Shown here: positions 41,847 through 53,211 of the stretch, in pieces | Layout of the letters: each line of letters opens with the position of its first letter | Numbering within the stretch: the first letter of the stretch is position 1 | Assembly: GCA_027886185.1 (NCBI GenBank) | Contig: WOAB01000893.1 | Span: 1,302,001 to 1,366,000, forward strand | Reading direction: 5' to 3' | DNA: 64,000 bases | DNA from: Rheum nobile | Taxonomy: Eukaryota; Streptophyta; Magnoliopsida; Caryophyllales; Polygonaceae | The notes under the pieces: generated by a model | Told to the model about the DNA's origin: nothing | Seen by the model: only the letters and a program-made list of their open reading frames with translations | Databases searched by the model: none | Program-made: the position numbers and the translations under genes

Positions 41847-44283
41847 GGATCATGACGAAATACTATAATATATAAGTATAACTACATGAAATATAATGAA
41901 ATACTATAGTATATAAGTGTAACTACATGAAGTTTAATGAGAAATACTATAGTATATAAGTATAACTACATGAAATATAATGAAATACTATAGTATATAA
42001 GTGTAACTACATGAAAATTAATGAGAAATACTATAGTATATAAGTGTAACTACATGAAATATAACGAAATACTATAGTATATAAGTGTAACTACATGGAA
42101 TATAACAAAATACTATAGTATATATAAGTATAACTAGATGAAATATAAAGAAATAATATAGTATATAAGTGTAACTACATGAAATATAACGAGAAATACT
42201 ATAGTATATAAGTATAACTACATGAAATATAACGAAATACTATAGTATATAAGTGTAACTACATGAAATATAACGAAATACTATAGTATATAAGTGTAAC
42301 TACATGAAATATAACGAAATACTATAGTATATAAGTGTAACTACATGAAATATAACGAAATACTATAGTATATAAGTGTAACTACATGAAATATAACGAA
42401 ATACTATAGTATATAAGTGTAACTACATGAAATATAACGAAATACTATAGTATATAAGTATAACTACATGAAATATAACGAAATACTATAGTATATAAGT
42501 GTAACTACATGAAATTTAATGAGAAATACTATAGTATATAAGTGTAACTACATGAAATATAACGAAATACTATAGTATATAAGTGTAACTACATGAAATA
42601 TAAGGAAATACTATAGTATATAAGTATAAGTACATGAAATATAACGAAATATTATAGTATATAAGTGTAACTACATGAAATATAAGGAAATACTATAGTA
42701 TATAAGTATAACTACATGAAATATAACGAAATACTATAGTATATAAGTATAACTACATGAAATATAACGAAATACTATAGTATATAAGTATAACTACATG
42801 AAATATAACGAAATACTATAGTATATAAGTGTAACTACATGAAATATAACGAAATACTATAGTATATAAGTATAACTACATGAAATATAACGAAATACTA
42901 TAGTATATATAAGTGTAACTACATGAGATATAACGAAATACTATAGTATATAAGTATAACTACATGACATATAACAAAATACTATAGTATATAAGTGTAA
43001 CTACATGAGATATAACGAAATACTATAGTATATAAGTGTAACTACATGACATATAATGAAACACTATAGTATATAAGTGTAACTACATGAAATTTAATGA
43101 GAAATACTATAGTACATAAGTATAACTACATGAAATATAACGAGAAATACTATAGTATATAAGTATAACTACATGAAATATAACGAAATACTATAGTATA
43201 TAAGTGTAACTACATGAAATATAACGAAATACTATAGTATATAAGTGTAACTACATGAAATATAACGAAATACTATAGTATATAAGTGTAACTACATGAA
43301 ATATAACGAAATACTATAGTATATAAGTGTAACTACATGAAATATAACGAAATACTATAGTATATAAGTGTAACTACACGAAATATAACGAAATACTATA
43401 GTATATAAGTGTAACTACATGAAATATAACGAAATACTATAGTATATAAGTGTAACTACATGAAATTTAATGAGAAATACTATAGTATATAAGTGTAACT
43501 ACATGAAATATAACGAAATACTATAGTATATAAGTGTAACTATATGAAATATAAGGAAATACTATAGTATATAAGTATAACTACATGAAATATAACGAAA
43601 TACTATAGTATATAAGTGTAACTACGTACATGAAATATAACGAAATACTATAGTATATAAGTATAACTACATGAAATATAACGAAATACTATAGTATATA
43701 AGTGTAACTACATGAAATATAACGAAATACTATAGTATATAAGTATAACTACATGAAATATAACGAAATACTATAGTATATAAGTATAACTACATGAAAT
43801 ATAACGAAATACTATAGTATATAAGTGTAACTACATGAAATATAACGAAATACTATAGTATATAAGTGTAACTACATGAAATATAACGAAATACTATAGT
43901 ACATAAGTGTAACTACATGAAATATAACGAAATACTATAATATATAAGTATAACTACATGAAGTATAACGAAATACTATAGTATATAAGTGTAACTACAT
44001 GAAATATAACAGAATACTATAGTATATAATTGTAACTACCTGAAATATAAGGAAATACTATAGTATATAAGTGTAACTACATGAAATATAAGGAAATACT
44101 ATAGTACATAAATGTAACTACATGAAATATAACGAAATACTATAATATATAAGTATAACTACATGAAATATAACGAAATACTATAGTATATAAGTGTAAC
44201 TACATGAAATATAACGGAATACTATAGTATATAAGTGTAACTACCTGAAATATAAGGAAATACTATAGTATATAAGTATAAGT
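41847..44283. repeat. 41-bp tandem satellite array, about 59 copies
   Basis: The unit runs ACTACATGAAATATAACGAA then ATACTATAGTATATAAGTGTA (41 bp). Each unit carries the 12-bp palindrome ATACTATAGTAT and a TATATAAG. Variants: GTGTA/GTATA, AACG/AAGG, and a +2 form containing AATGAGAAATACT. The variant order at 42181-42620 is repeated at 43132-43571, an offset of 951 bp (about 23 units), so part of the array was duplicated as a block. It ends abruptly at an LTR end (44285). Confidence 0.97.
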
Positions 44284-44284
44284 A

Positions 44285-44385
44285 TGTAACACCCCCAAAT
44301 CTGAACCCAAATGGAAAGGTATTACCGCCAGTGACTCCGATATTCCTTACCAAAGTCACCCCAGGCTTTACCGTTTGAATACAAA
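44285..44385 (-). mobile_element. LTR end (reverse), same family as the solo LTRs
   Basis: Starts TGTAACACCCCCAAAT and contains GGTATTACCGCCAGTGAC and AGTCACCCCAGGCTT, matching the reverse complement of the 3' end of the 57444-59801 LTR. The opposite LTR end (GGGGTATTACA) is not found within 3 kb, so this is a truncated or diverged member. It abuts the satellite directly. Confidence 0.65.
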
Positions 44386-45704
44386 TCATGAAATACAATG
44401 ATACAAATTGATAACTTTATTCATATAAAACATGAGTCCCGAGATTATATCCCAATCCCGAATAGGACGCGTCAAATCCCTCATAATAGTCGCGGTGGAG
44501 GGACGCGTCAAGTGCCTCCTCGTCCAGCTCCATGGACGAGGCCGATGACGAAGACAGTGACGGGTCAACCACGCCTTCTTGCACTCTCGTCGCGACGTCC
44601 TGTAGGACGGGAAGCAAATCCACCGAAGCAACCCGACGAGCCGATGCTGTGACTGGATTCCTCCGTGCCAGCTGACGGGACCCACGTCGGGGCCGTCTCA
44701 CAGACAACATCGAGGCTTGTAAAGCCTTTTTATAACATATTAATCAAAATTTTAAATTCATAAACAACTACAACATTATAATATAAATTGTATAATTCAA
44801 TACCTATATTATTTGCCAATTTCAAATATAGACCTAATTTGCTAATTTCAAATATAATTCTTTAAATTCAATCCCAATTTAATAAAAACATAAATTCCTT
44901 AATTTCAAAATTTTAATTTTAATATCTAAAATTTTCAAATTTAGTTTCATATCCTAAATTCAACGTGGAAGAGTAGACTCCTTTGTTTTTCTAAATTCAA
45001 GTTTAATTATTATAACTAAAATCCAAAATTCAATACCTAAATTCAAATTCAATTTTTGTAACATAAATATAAATTTCAATACCTAATTTTTATTAAAAAA
45101 TCTAGAATTAAATACATACCAACAATTTCTAAATACAATACCTATTTCTAAATTCAATACTTATTTCATTCTAAATTTTCATAAATTCAAATAAATTTCT
45201 ATTCCGTTCATACCTCTCGACTACCCCAGGTAGAAGTCTGACCGGGTGTCGCAGGAACGTCTCCGCGTCCGCCTCCTCGTCTGTCACGGGCTCGGATAAA
45301 TCGGGTCCGGACAATACCTTGTTCACCCTCAACCCCGCCACCGCTGGACGGAGAACTAGGTGCCGCCGCCTCGCTGCCATCTGCACCGCCGCCGGTCACT
45401 TCCACGACCACCTCTCCTCTGTCGGCCGGTTCTGCAGAACCACCAGGAGCACCGCCGCTGGCCGCCGCACTCTCCACGCCGCCTGGAGGACCGTCGTCTC
45501 CTCGTCTTCCGCCAATCTCGCCGCCAGGAGGAGCCTCACCGGAGTGGTCGCCACCGCCACTGCTCGCCATCGTCGGAGAAGGAGAATGAAGAAGACCGAA
45601 ATGGAGAAGGAGAAGGAAGAAGGAGCGAAATGGAGGAGGAGAAGGAAGAAGGAGCGAAGATCGCCGCCGTCGTCTGTGGAAAAGGGGAAGAAGGGGAGAA
45701 GAAG

Positions 45705-45730
45705 AAGAGGCCGCGTCGACGCGGCCTCTT
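45705..45730. repeat. 26-bp perfect palindrome
   Basis: AAGAGGCCGCGTC joined directly to its reverse complement. Center between 45717 and 45718. Confidence 0.95.
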
Positions 45731-45739
45731 AACCTAGCC

Positions 45740-45779
45740 TGTACGCCAGAATATGGTGTACGCCATATTCTGGCGTACA
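45740..45779. repeat. perfect hairpin, 17-bp arms, 6-nt loop
   Basis: TGTACGCCAGAATATGG, loop TGTACG, then the exact reverse complement. It lies 9 bp after the 26-bp palindrome. Confidence 0.95.
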
Positions 45780-45804
45780 TGTCTTTTTTATTTATTTAGA
45801 AAAC

Positions 45805-45879
45805 AAAAATTATATGAATACGTATTTTTGTATACGCTAGAATACAGCATACAAAAAAATACGTATTCGTATAATTTTT
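45805..45879. repeat. imperfect hairpin, about 28-bp arms
   Basis: AAAATTATATGAATACGTAT... at 45805-45833 pairs with ATACGTATTCGTATAATTTT at 45860-45878 and adjoining bases; the loop holds TACGCTAGAATACAG. Confidence 0.8.
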
Positions 45880-46650
45880 GTACTTTTTGTATAATTTTTG
45901 TACTTTTTGTTCATTTTTTAATGTGTACGCATAGGAGAAAAATGTCGGGTATATAGCAGGCTCGTTTATTTTTCATACTCAATTACGCTTACGCTTGATA
46001 ACCCTATGATTTCTTTTCATTGTAATTTCTTTTTTTTGAAATGGAATCACCCATTTGCAATTTTTTTTTAAAATTTCTTCTTCATAGAAAAACGTGATCA
46101 TGTGTATATAAATTTATTAGTGTATTGCACTTTAAATTACATTTAAAAGTACAAGGTAGAAGCATAAACGTACAGTTTTTTCAAAATCCATCTTTGTTTG
46201 CCTTATAAACTCAAAATTTACATATAATATATTTTAATTGAATTATATTTACATTTGAATTATAACGTATGTGCATCTAAAATAATACACTTCTATGTAC
46301 AAAATTCAACAATTTTTTTTTTCTTAAATTCAAACAAAATTCACCATACATATTCAACATACAAATTCAAATATAATCATTACAACTAAGGGCTAAACCC
46401 TCAACTATACAAAAGGTTTTGGTGTAAGGCCAGCTTGCACCCGAAATGTATGTCACTGTGCAATTCTCTCCTCGTAGAATTTGTCTCAACCAACGACACT
46501 AGGGTCTTTGAATCTCACCCAATATGATGGAGGGGATGTAGTGGAGCAATATCACTGAGCTACAACTACAATAAGATAAACGTAAATATTAAGTTTGGAT
46601 ATTTTATGACCTATTTTTAAAAATATTGGTATTAATTTACGTACTTTTCG
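45880..46650. other. AT-rich spacer
   Basis: No gene recognised. It contains the far side of the OTU/MULE remnant's insertion site at its right edge. Confidence 0.4.
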
Positions 46651-46658
46651 GAATGAAG

Positions 46659-47104
46659 TAGGGGTGTGCAAAATTGGCCCGGACCGGACCGAAAATGCCT
46701 GGACCGGACCGGGTGTATTTCGGTCCGGTTCGCGGTCCATGTTTTTTAAGATTCTGGTTTCCGGTCCGGTCCGGTTCAAACCCGATAGGTTTTCGGCCCG
46801 GACTGGATGGACTGGGTTTTTATTATTTTTTATTTTATTTATATATTAATATCTCATAACACTATTAAAAATTAGTTTCTATTATAAAAATAAATTAATA
46901 ACAAAATATATTGTCTAATATTATACACAATAATTATAAACATAGAAAAAATAATTACTTTTTAATTTATATAAAAATAGAAAATAAAAAAATACGTTTA
47001 CCAGTCCATTCCGGTCCAAGACCGGACCGAATCATATCGGTCCGGTCTCCGGTCCAAGGATTATAAAAAATTCTGGTCCGGTCTAGACCGGATGCACAAC
47101 ACTA
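46659..47104. mobile_element. hAT-type MITE at the OTU/MULE remnant
   Basis: 446 bp with ends TAGGGGTGTGCA and TGCACAACACTA (inverted, three mismatches) and a perfect 8-bp target duplication GAATGAAG at 46651-46658 and 47105-47112. The arms are CCGGACCGG-rich and the core is A/T-rich. Confidence 0.92.
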
Positions 47105-48260
47105 GAATGAAGTGGTTTTCGATTAAAGCTATGGACATGATCTTGGTTGGTGGTTTATCGTTGTCACCAGAAGCCTTGATCGGTAAACATAGGCACTGGC
47201 CATTCCATGACAGAAACACAAGAGCCATCCGGAATTGAGTTGCAAATGCTAAACAAATCATGGGCATCTCCATCCAATATTTCAAATGGCAAGGACTAGA
47301 CAAGTAGTTGACATTCTGGACAAGGACAACATGCTGGGTCATCACGGGGTGTATGCTCATGTATATATCTTTGTTTACCACCAGCTCTTGCCCGATCTCC
47401 ATGCAAACTTTATAGTAATCACTCTCAGGCCATCTCAATAGTACAACTAGGCTCCGATAACCACAATGTCCGTCTACTGCCACGTCCTGAACCATGCTAA
47501 TGAAAGAAAATATGAAGTAGTCCACAGTCTCTACTCCAAATTTAATCTCATAGCGCTCCACTTCTATCTTCGGAAGCTGTGTGCCTTCGTTGGTGTCCTG
47601 AAGGCTGGATCTCACTCTCGGTCAACACTCCCTTACTTGAATCGCTGCCTCAGGGGCGTCCTTGTGGTCGCTGGGGCTTCTTGCTCTTAATAGAATCCAA
47701 GTACTCATCCCGGTTATGCTCAACCAAGCTTGTTCCCTTTTTGTGGAGTATTTTGTGCCGGTGGAGCCCTTCGGCCTACCTTTTGGAGCAACGTCTTTAG
47801 GCTCCTTTAACAAAGATTGATGCGGGTATTTCAAGTCCATGAACAATGATGAGACTTGATATACGTGGTCTTCACCCATTATTTTGTCTTTGTAATCCTG
47901 TTGCATCTCCCTAAATATCACATGATGCATCGCGAGGGTTAACGTGCCACCATTTCTCTCCTCGTGGAGTTCGAATCCCCTTCCCACTTCATTTGTTTCC
48001 AAAAGCGGTGTATCTAAACCCAACCACCAGAAATGCGCAGTTGCACTTCTTTGTGTTGGTTCTCATCCCATCGATGTTTTTAGGTTTATACTTACCGAAT
48101 TGCTCGCAATTCAACTTCACCCTTCTACGATTTGAGTTTTAAATGACAATGATCATCATCAATTCTCGACCCTTTTGTTTAACCCATTTAATCATCTCCT
48201 CCTGACTATCCCACACCAAGTCTACGGAAAAGTCCTTTGAGTAATCTCTTGTGCGTACCT
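47105..48260 (-). pseudogene. FAR1/OTU-type Mutator-like transposase remnant, internally deleted
   Basis: Rightmost part (about 48255-48140) reads WDSQEEMIKWVKQKGRE, the start of a FAR1-like DNA-binding region, followed near 48070 by TKKCNCAFLVVG. The catalytic transposase core that should follow is absent. Next come C-terminal transposase sequence with KGRPKGSTGTK (about 47770) and an OTU cysteine-protease domain (47500-47110): DGHCGYRSL holds the catalytic Cys and IENHF the catalytic His. The MITE lies directly after that His. Several frame changes join the pieces (47622, 48023). MULEs that carry OTU domains are known in plants. Confidence 0.65.
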
Positions 48261-48349
48261 ATTTACAGTATGTTTCATTGTTTAGATAAACTGTACAATG
48301 ATGCCTCCTTACACTATATACATTTAATTAAGTAAATATCTACTCAAAA

Positions 48350-48760
48350 GTCATAACAAAATAGCTATATTAAGTATATAAAAAAGAACTACATCATAAA
48401 ATTGTAATAGCTACACCAAGTATATAAAAATGATTTACATAATTTAATAGCTACACCAAGTATATAAAAATGAACTACATGATATAATTAAAAAAAATTG
48501 AACTACATGATTTAAATTTTTATACTAAGTATATAAAAATGAACTACATCATATAACAAAACACACAAAATTAAACTATATAAGGTAATAGTTACACCAA
48601 GTATATGAAAATGAACTACATCATATAATTAAGAAAAAAATTACATAATTTAATGGCTACATTAAGTATAGAAAATTAAACTATATAATGTAATAACTAC
48701 ACTAATATAATAGACACGCTAAGTTAAATGAAATACATCATTTAATTAAAAAAAACAAAA
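48350..48760. repeat. degenerate tandem repeat related to the 41-bp satellite
   Basis: Phrases such as AGTATATAAAAATGAACTAC followed by ATCATATAA, and TAGCTACACCAAGTATATAA, recur every 35-60 bp. They share AACTACAT, ATATAAC and AGTATATAA with the 41-bp unit at 41847-44283 but are much more diverged. Confidence 0.6.
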
Positions 48761-48948
48761 TAAACTATAATTTCAAATAATACATTCCTTTTCAGTTTCA
48801 ATATGATCAGCATCTTCCCCTTATACCGAAAATCCATCATTCTTTGACATTTTTTTCTTCCAAAATGCTTTTGAGATGATATAGATGAGAGTGTGAAAAT
48901 TTTAGCTGTGATTTTGGGTTTTTATAGCCAAATTTTCAAGTCTAGCAT

Positions 48949-48988
48949 CACCATTCCAACGGTCGGATTTCCGACCGTTGGATTGGTG
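48949..48988. repeat. 40-bp near-perfect palindrome
   Basis: CACCATTCCAACGGTCGGAT followed by its near-exact reverse complement, with a mismatch at the centre and one in the arms. A second inverted pair (AGAGTCATGCTCACG / CGTGAGCGTGACTCT) follows at about 48993-49034. Confidence 0.85.
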
Positions 48989-49189
48989 ACACAGAGTCAT
49001 GCTCACGCTCACGCCTATCGTGAGCGTGACTCTTTGTCCATTTTTGGATAAAACTCTCGCATACGCAAAGCGTGGCTTTTTTTCGGATACCCGTGACACG
49101 ATTTCAAAGGGTCATGCTTGCTCTTTGCGTAAACGTGACTCGATGTCATGCTCCTGCTTTTCGTATGTGTTGCTATATGAGCTTATTTA

Positions 49190-49855
49190 GCAAAAAAATG
49201 AGTGTAGCTAGCATCACCCTATATTTATAGTGTGGTGTATATTTGTTTGTATTATGGTGCACATCGCTAGAGTCTACATTGCTACAATGCACATTACTAC
49301 AACAATGCACATTCTCTGTTATGCATCTTTATTTGTACGATGTTGTACATCACTACAATATATATTTACTTGTAACTAATTAGCCAACGCTGAAGACTAG
49401 TGGTCAATGTTGAGAGTCCATGAGTGCAATATATATGCATCACACAATAAAGGACAAATGCTTATTTACACATTGTGTAAAGTAAAAATTCTACACCTTT
49501 TGACATGTGTCACTAAAATAGACATACCTATTAATTATAATTTTTTTTACATCTTCATGGCTACATATTTATTATAATACTTTTTTTTACCAAAAACATA
49601 TATTATTAATTTTAACTTTTTACCTTTTTTAATTTCTATTGTACTATAAATTTTATTTTATTTTTCTAAAAAAATACTTAAATATATATGCCTCATATTT
49701 ACGTCAAAAATAAAAAAATATTAATATATCTAAGGGTTATAATAGCTATGCCTAACTTAAATCAATTAAAATAAAAAAATTAATTATGTAAAATCAATAC
49801 TTATTTCTTTCATAAATTAATAAAGAAAAAGAAAAAAAAAACTTTCATTTTCATG
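49190..49855. other. AT-rich spacer
   Basis: Short phrases built on TACAATGCACATTACTACAA recur at 49280-49370. I see no gene. Confidence 0.45.
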
Positions 49856-49861
49856 CCTAGT

Positions 49862-50354
49862 AGCGTGTTTGGAAACCAACTAATGGGTACAAACGGAAGG
49901 GATGGAAAATATGAAATATTAAGAAAGCGAAGGAAAAGGAGAGGACCTTAGTAGAGGGAGGGATTTTATCTTCTTTCTTTTGTTTGGCAACCAAGTAATG
50001 GGTAAGAATGGAAGAGATAGAAAATATGAAAAATTAAGAAAGCAAAGGAAAGGGAGAGGACCTTAGTAGAGGGAGAGTTTTTTGTTTGTTTGGATGAAGG
50101 GGGTTTGAGGGAGAAAATTGAGCAAGTCATTGTATTTATGTAATCATTTTTTACTTTTAAAACTCTTATTAGAGCTTTTCACCCAAATTCTATCATTTTG
50201 GAGTGATCCACTTCTCCTCTCATTCTCCTCTTATTTCTCCCTAAAATCCGCTCAATTCTCCTCATCAATATTAACCAAACAAAAGAAACTATCTACACTT
50301 ATTTTCATCCCCTTCAAATCTTCCAAATTCCTATAACCAAACATACCCTAGATC
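49862..50354. mobile_element. candidate MITE with internal duplication
   Basis: Left edge TAGCGTGTTTGG and right edge CCAAACATACCCTA are inverted relatives, and GTTTGG...AACCAA phrases are typical of MITE ends. Inside, a segment of about 100 bp (GTTTGGNAACCAANTAATGGG... to ...GACCTTAGTAGAGGGAG) occurs twice, at about 49868 and 49983. No clean target duplication was found, so the family is open. Confidence 0.4.
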
Positions 50355-50469
50355 TCTAAATCACAAATCCATTCTTCTTCATATTCCGACCATTTTCCAG
50401 ATCTCTTTCACTCCAAATCTAATGGACACTTTCTTTTTCCAATCCTAGTCCAAATCTCATGAGTGTGTG

Positions 50470-53203
50470 CAAGGATGACAATGGGTCGGGTCATGGATGA
50501 AATTGCTCCATCCATCACCCGTCCGTTAACCTTTTCGGGTGCACCCATCCGTCATCCATCGTGTGAATTGGGTGGGTCGGGTCTGTAATACCCCTCAATT
50601 TTTAGTAAGGGTATTTGGGTAATTTTCCCAACCCTTGTTCTGTAATGATATTTTCAAACGTAATAATATACGTTGGTATGCTTTGGGTCTTAGAATATTT
50701 TTAAAGTGTTAAAAATAGGACTCTATCAAGAACCGCGAGAGGACAACCGCGACCAGAGACCCAGAGGCGCGACCACGGATATGCCGCGACCGCGGTTTTG
50801 TAACCGCGGGCGCGGTTTTGCCTGCTGGCAACCGCGATCGCGGTTTTGAACCCGCGATCGTGGGCCTCTGTGAATCGTCTCCCTCGTCGATCTTATCCGA
50901 GGATGACTGTCAGAATTTCCCTCGTTTTTGTAACGTTGCCGTTGAGGGAGGATGAAGCGCTTCGTCTGTCCGGCGTTGGGCTCCTCCAGCTCTATATAAG
51001 GGTGGTCTCCAGCTCTGGATTCTTCATCATCAGCTCTTACATCTCTCTTTCTCTCGTTTCTTCATCGTCGGAGTTTCGCGTCTCGCCGGAGTCTTCGCCA
51101 AAGCTTTTGGGTGGTTGTATGTGGTGCTTTAGAGGTGTCGTGGTGGTGGAAGTGGTAGCAAGCCCTCGTTCGAGTCGATCATCGTCAATCGGTGAGCCTC
51201 GAACCGATTTAAAGTCTCGTCGGGAGGGAGGACCGTGACCGCGGCTATGAACACCGCGACCGCGGCCCTGCCTAGAAAACCGCGACCGTGGGTTTATAAA
51301 CCACGATCGCGGCCATAACCGTCGCGGCCGCGTCATAGCCCGTTTTCTTTTGTTTTGTATAGTTTTGTGCCATATCTAAATTAGATATTTGTGCCTCGTT
51401 TTGCGTGCGTCGTCGGAATGGACCGTAGAACGCCGGTGGGCTTCGACGGGATTTCCAGAAGGCTATGAAGTTTGTGTCCAATATTCCCGACCCGCAAATC
51501 TCCATTCGTCTAATCAAGGCAAGTGGCGGTTTACTCTTGCTTATCATTCCATGTTTCGTTAATTATCAATTATTTTAATTGCTAATTAAATTGGGATGAA
51601 GTGTTGTTTTCGTTTGGGAATAGATTTTATAAATGTATGATTAAAATGTGATATTATAATAGGTTGTATATATTGCTAGAAACAACACTATTATATCTGT
51701 TATTACCATGATGGTATTGGTGTGGATTATTGTGCAGTTTTAACTGTGTAGTTAGAATGAGTATTCGTAGGAACGCTATATACCTCGCGAGGTCTAGTCG
51801 TTTCTTTATAAGTGGTATTAGGAGGATTTTGCCCTAGTACTTTCCCTGGTCATGATTGTACCCTTACTCATGGTAGGTGCACACAGCTGGTGCCGACAAT
51901 CGGAATTTATTCCCCAAGATATCTCTCGTGACGAGATGATATTCCTTAAAAGCTTTAATGTAAATGTATGTTTTGGAATTAAAGAAGATAAGTGCGACTA
52001 TTGCACATAATTAACGAACCCTCGGGCTAGAAGTACAACGTGGAAACCGCTCGGACTTCGGTTAGAGTAAGTCCTCCTTCCAAATCTGAATTCGCATTAC
52101 GCGATGAGGTTGGTCATGGACCCAAATGATCAAGTCGTTTTAAACGCTTGTGTGAAACTATAACGTTCCCAAACACTTGTCATACTTTCCGATCAGACTC
52201 AATCTTTTGGAGTCTTCTCTTCATACGTTTCCCATAAGACTCACTCTTTTGGAGTCTTCTCTTGTTCATACCTTTTCGTATGTTTCCGTAGAAGTGTTGA
52301 GGTTCACTGTCGTCATCGGTTATTATTCGAGAAACGACAGGTGTAACCTAATACGACTACTTAGAACCTTTTCTATTTTACCCTTGCATAGTCTTTCATT
52401 AGACTAACCAACCGGTTTATTCCTTTGTATGGTTGGCTAGTGTCATCCGTCTCATACGACACATCAGGTAAACTCCCTTTCCGTGAAGGCTAGTACACGA
52501 TGTTGAAGGCAGATGGAGGTTTAAAGAGTTTTACAAGGTTGAAGATCCTAGGCGTGAGATCGCTCAGATCAAGACCCGTCATGATGTTTATTTATTTAAA
52601 AAGACTTCCGCTGTATTGAAATAATTCTGTATTTGGACGTATTTGGTATTCACAGATGTAATTCGTGACTTTGGTTTAAATAATATATGTGTATTTAATA
52701 AAGTTTTGTGTTGGTATATGATTGTTATAAAATGGTTAAGCCTTGGGTGACCCCGGATGTGTAATCTGAGATCACCGATGGTAATACTTTCAAGGAAATA
52801 TTTGGGGGTGTTATAGGGTCATCCATGGATGATTAAAAATAAAGATTTAATATAACTTATAATATCCATTTTATGTATTTTAAGACATGTATTACAAAAA
52901 TTCTTGTTAATATTATAAGTAATATGGAATAAATAGGTTATAAAAATAGTTTTTTTAAAACATAAACAACATTTGAATGGAAAATGAGAACAATACCTAT
53001 AAAGTAAAGTTTAAATATTTGTGAATTGTATACTAAGGATACACAATTATATATATATATATTTTGGGTGTATCGGGTCGGGTGATGGGTGAAAGACCAT
53101 CATCCGCGTCCGTCCATCACCCAACATTATTCGGGTTTTCACCCGACTTTTCGGGTCGGGTGAGTTGGATATCCATCGGGTGCGGGTGAGATTGTCATCC
53201 CTA
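50470..53203. mobile_element. hAT-type MITE split by a solo LTR
   Basis: Ends CAAGGATGACAAT and ATTGTCATCCCTA (inverted, two mismatches) and flanks AGTGTGTG (50462-50469) and AGTGTGCG (53204-53211), 7 of 8 identical. Arms GGGTCGGGTGATGG-like and an A/T core. Without the LTR it is about 500 bp, the same size class as the other MITEs. Confidence 0.85.
50584..52815 (+). mobile_element. solo LTR (about 2.2 kb) inserted in the MITE
   Basis: Begins TGTAATACCCCTCA and ends GGGGGTGTTATA (probably TTACA originally), with a perfect 5-bp duplication GGGTC at 50579-50583 and 52816-52820. TATATAAG at 50993-51000 puts U3 at about 410 bp. It matches the 57444-59801 copy along its length (for example GAATGAGTATTCGTAGGAAC region at 51755 against 58710). 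No coding region and no second LTR, hence a solo LTR left by recombination. Gypsy-type by its ends and size; the lineage is not proven. Confidence 0.88.
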
Positions 53204-53211
53204 AGTGTGCG

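Larger units (their letters stand above)
44386..45780 (-). other. GC-rich two-block ORF region, possible spliced gene or LTR-internal sequence
   Basis: Block 1 (45570-45212) starts MASSGGGDHSGEAPPGG and is Gly/Ala/Ser-rich, ending at a GT donor (GAG|GTATGA). Block 2 (44710-44417) is Arg/Ser/Asp-rich (LSVRRPRRGSRQ...). They flank an A/T-rich 500-bp stretch made of AATTCAAATTTAAT-like phrases that could be an intron. No family is recognised. The composition makes chance ORFs likely; it may be the body of the LTR whose end is at 44285. Confidence 0.25.

Noticed and set aside
41847..44283. Regularly spaced repeats resembling a CRISPR array
   Set aside because: Units are head-to-tail with no unique spacers; this is a eukaryotic satellite.
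44285..45779. A complete LTR from TGTAAC to GTACA
   Set aside because: Flanks (AAGTA and TGTCT) do not form a duplication and the 45.7-kb end does not match the family's 5' end.
50846..51238. 130-codon plus-strand ORF
   Set aside because: It lies inside the solo LTR, crosses the TATA box and GC-palindrome arrays, and is not shared in frame by the other copies.
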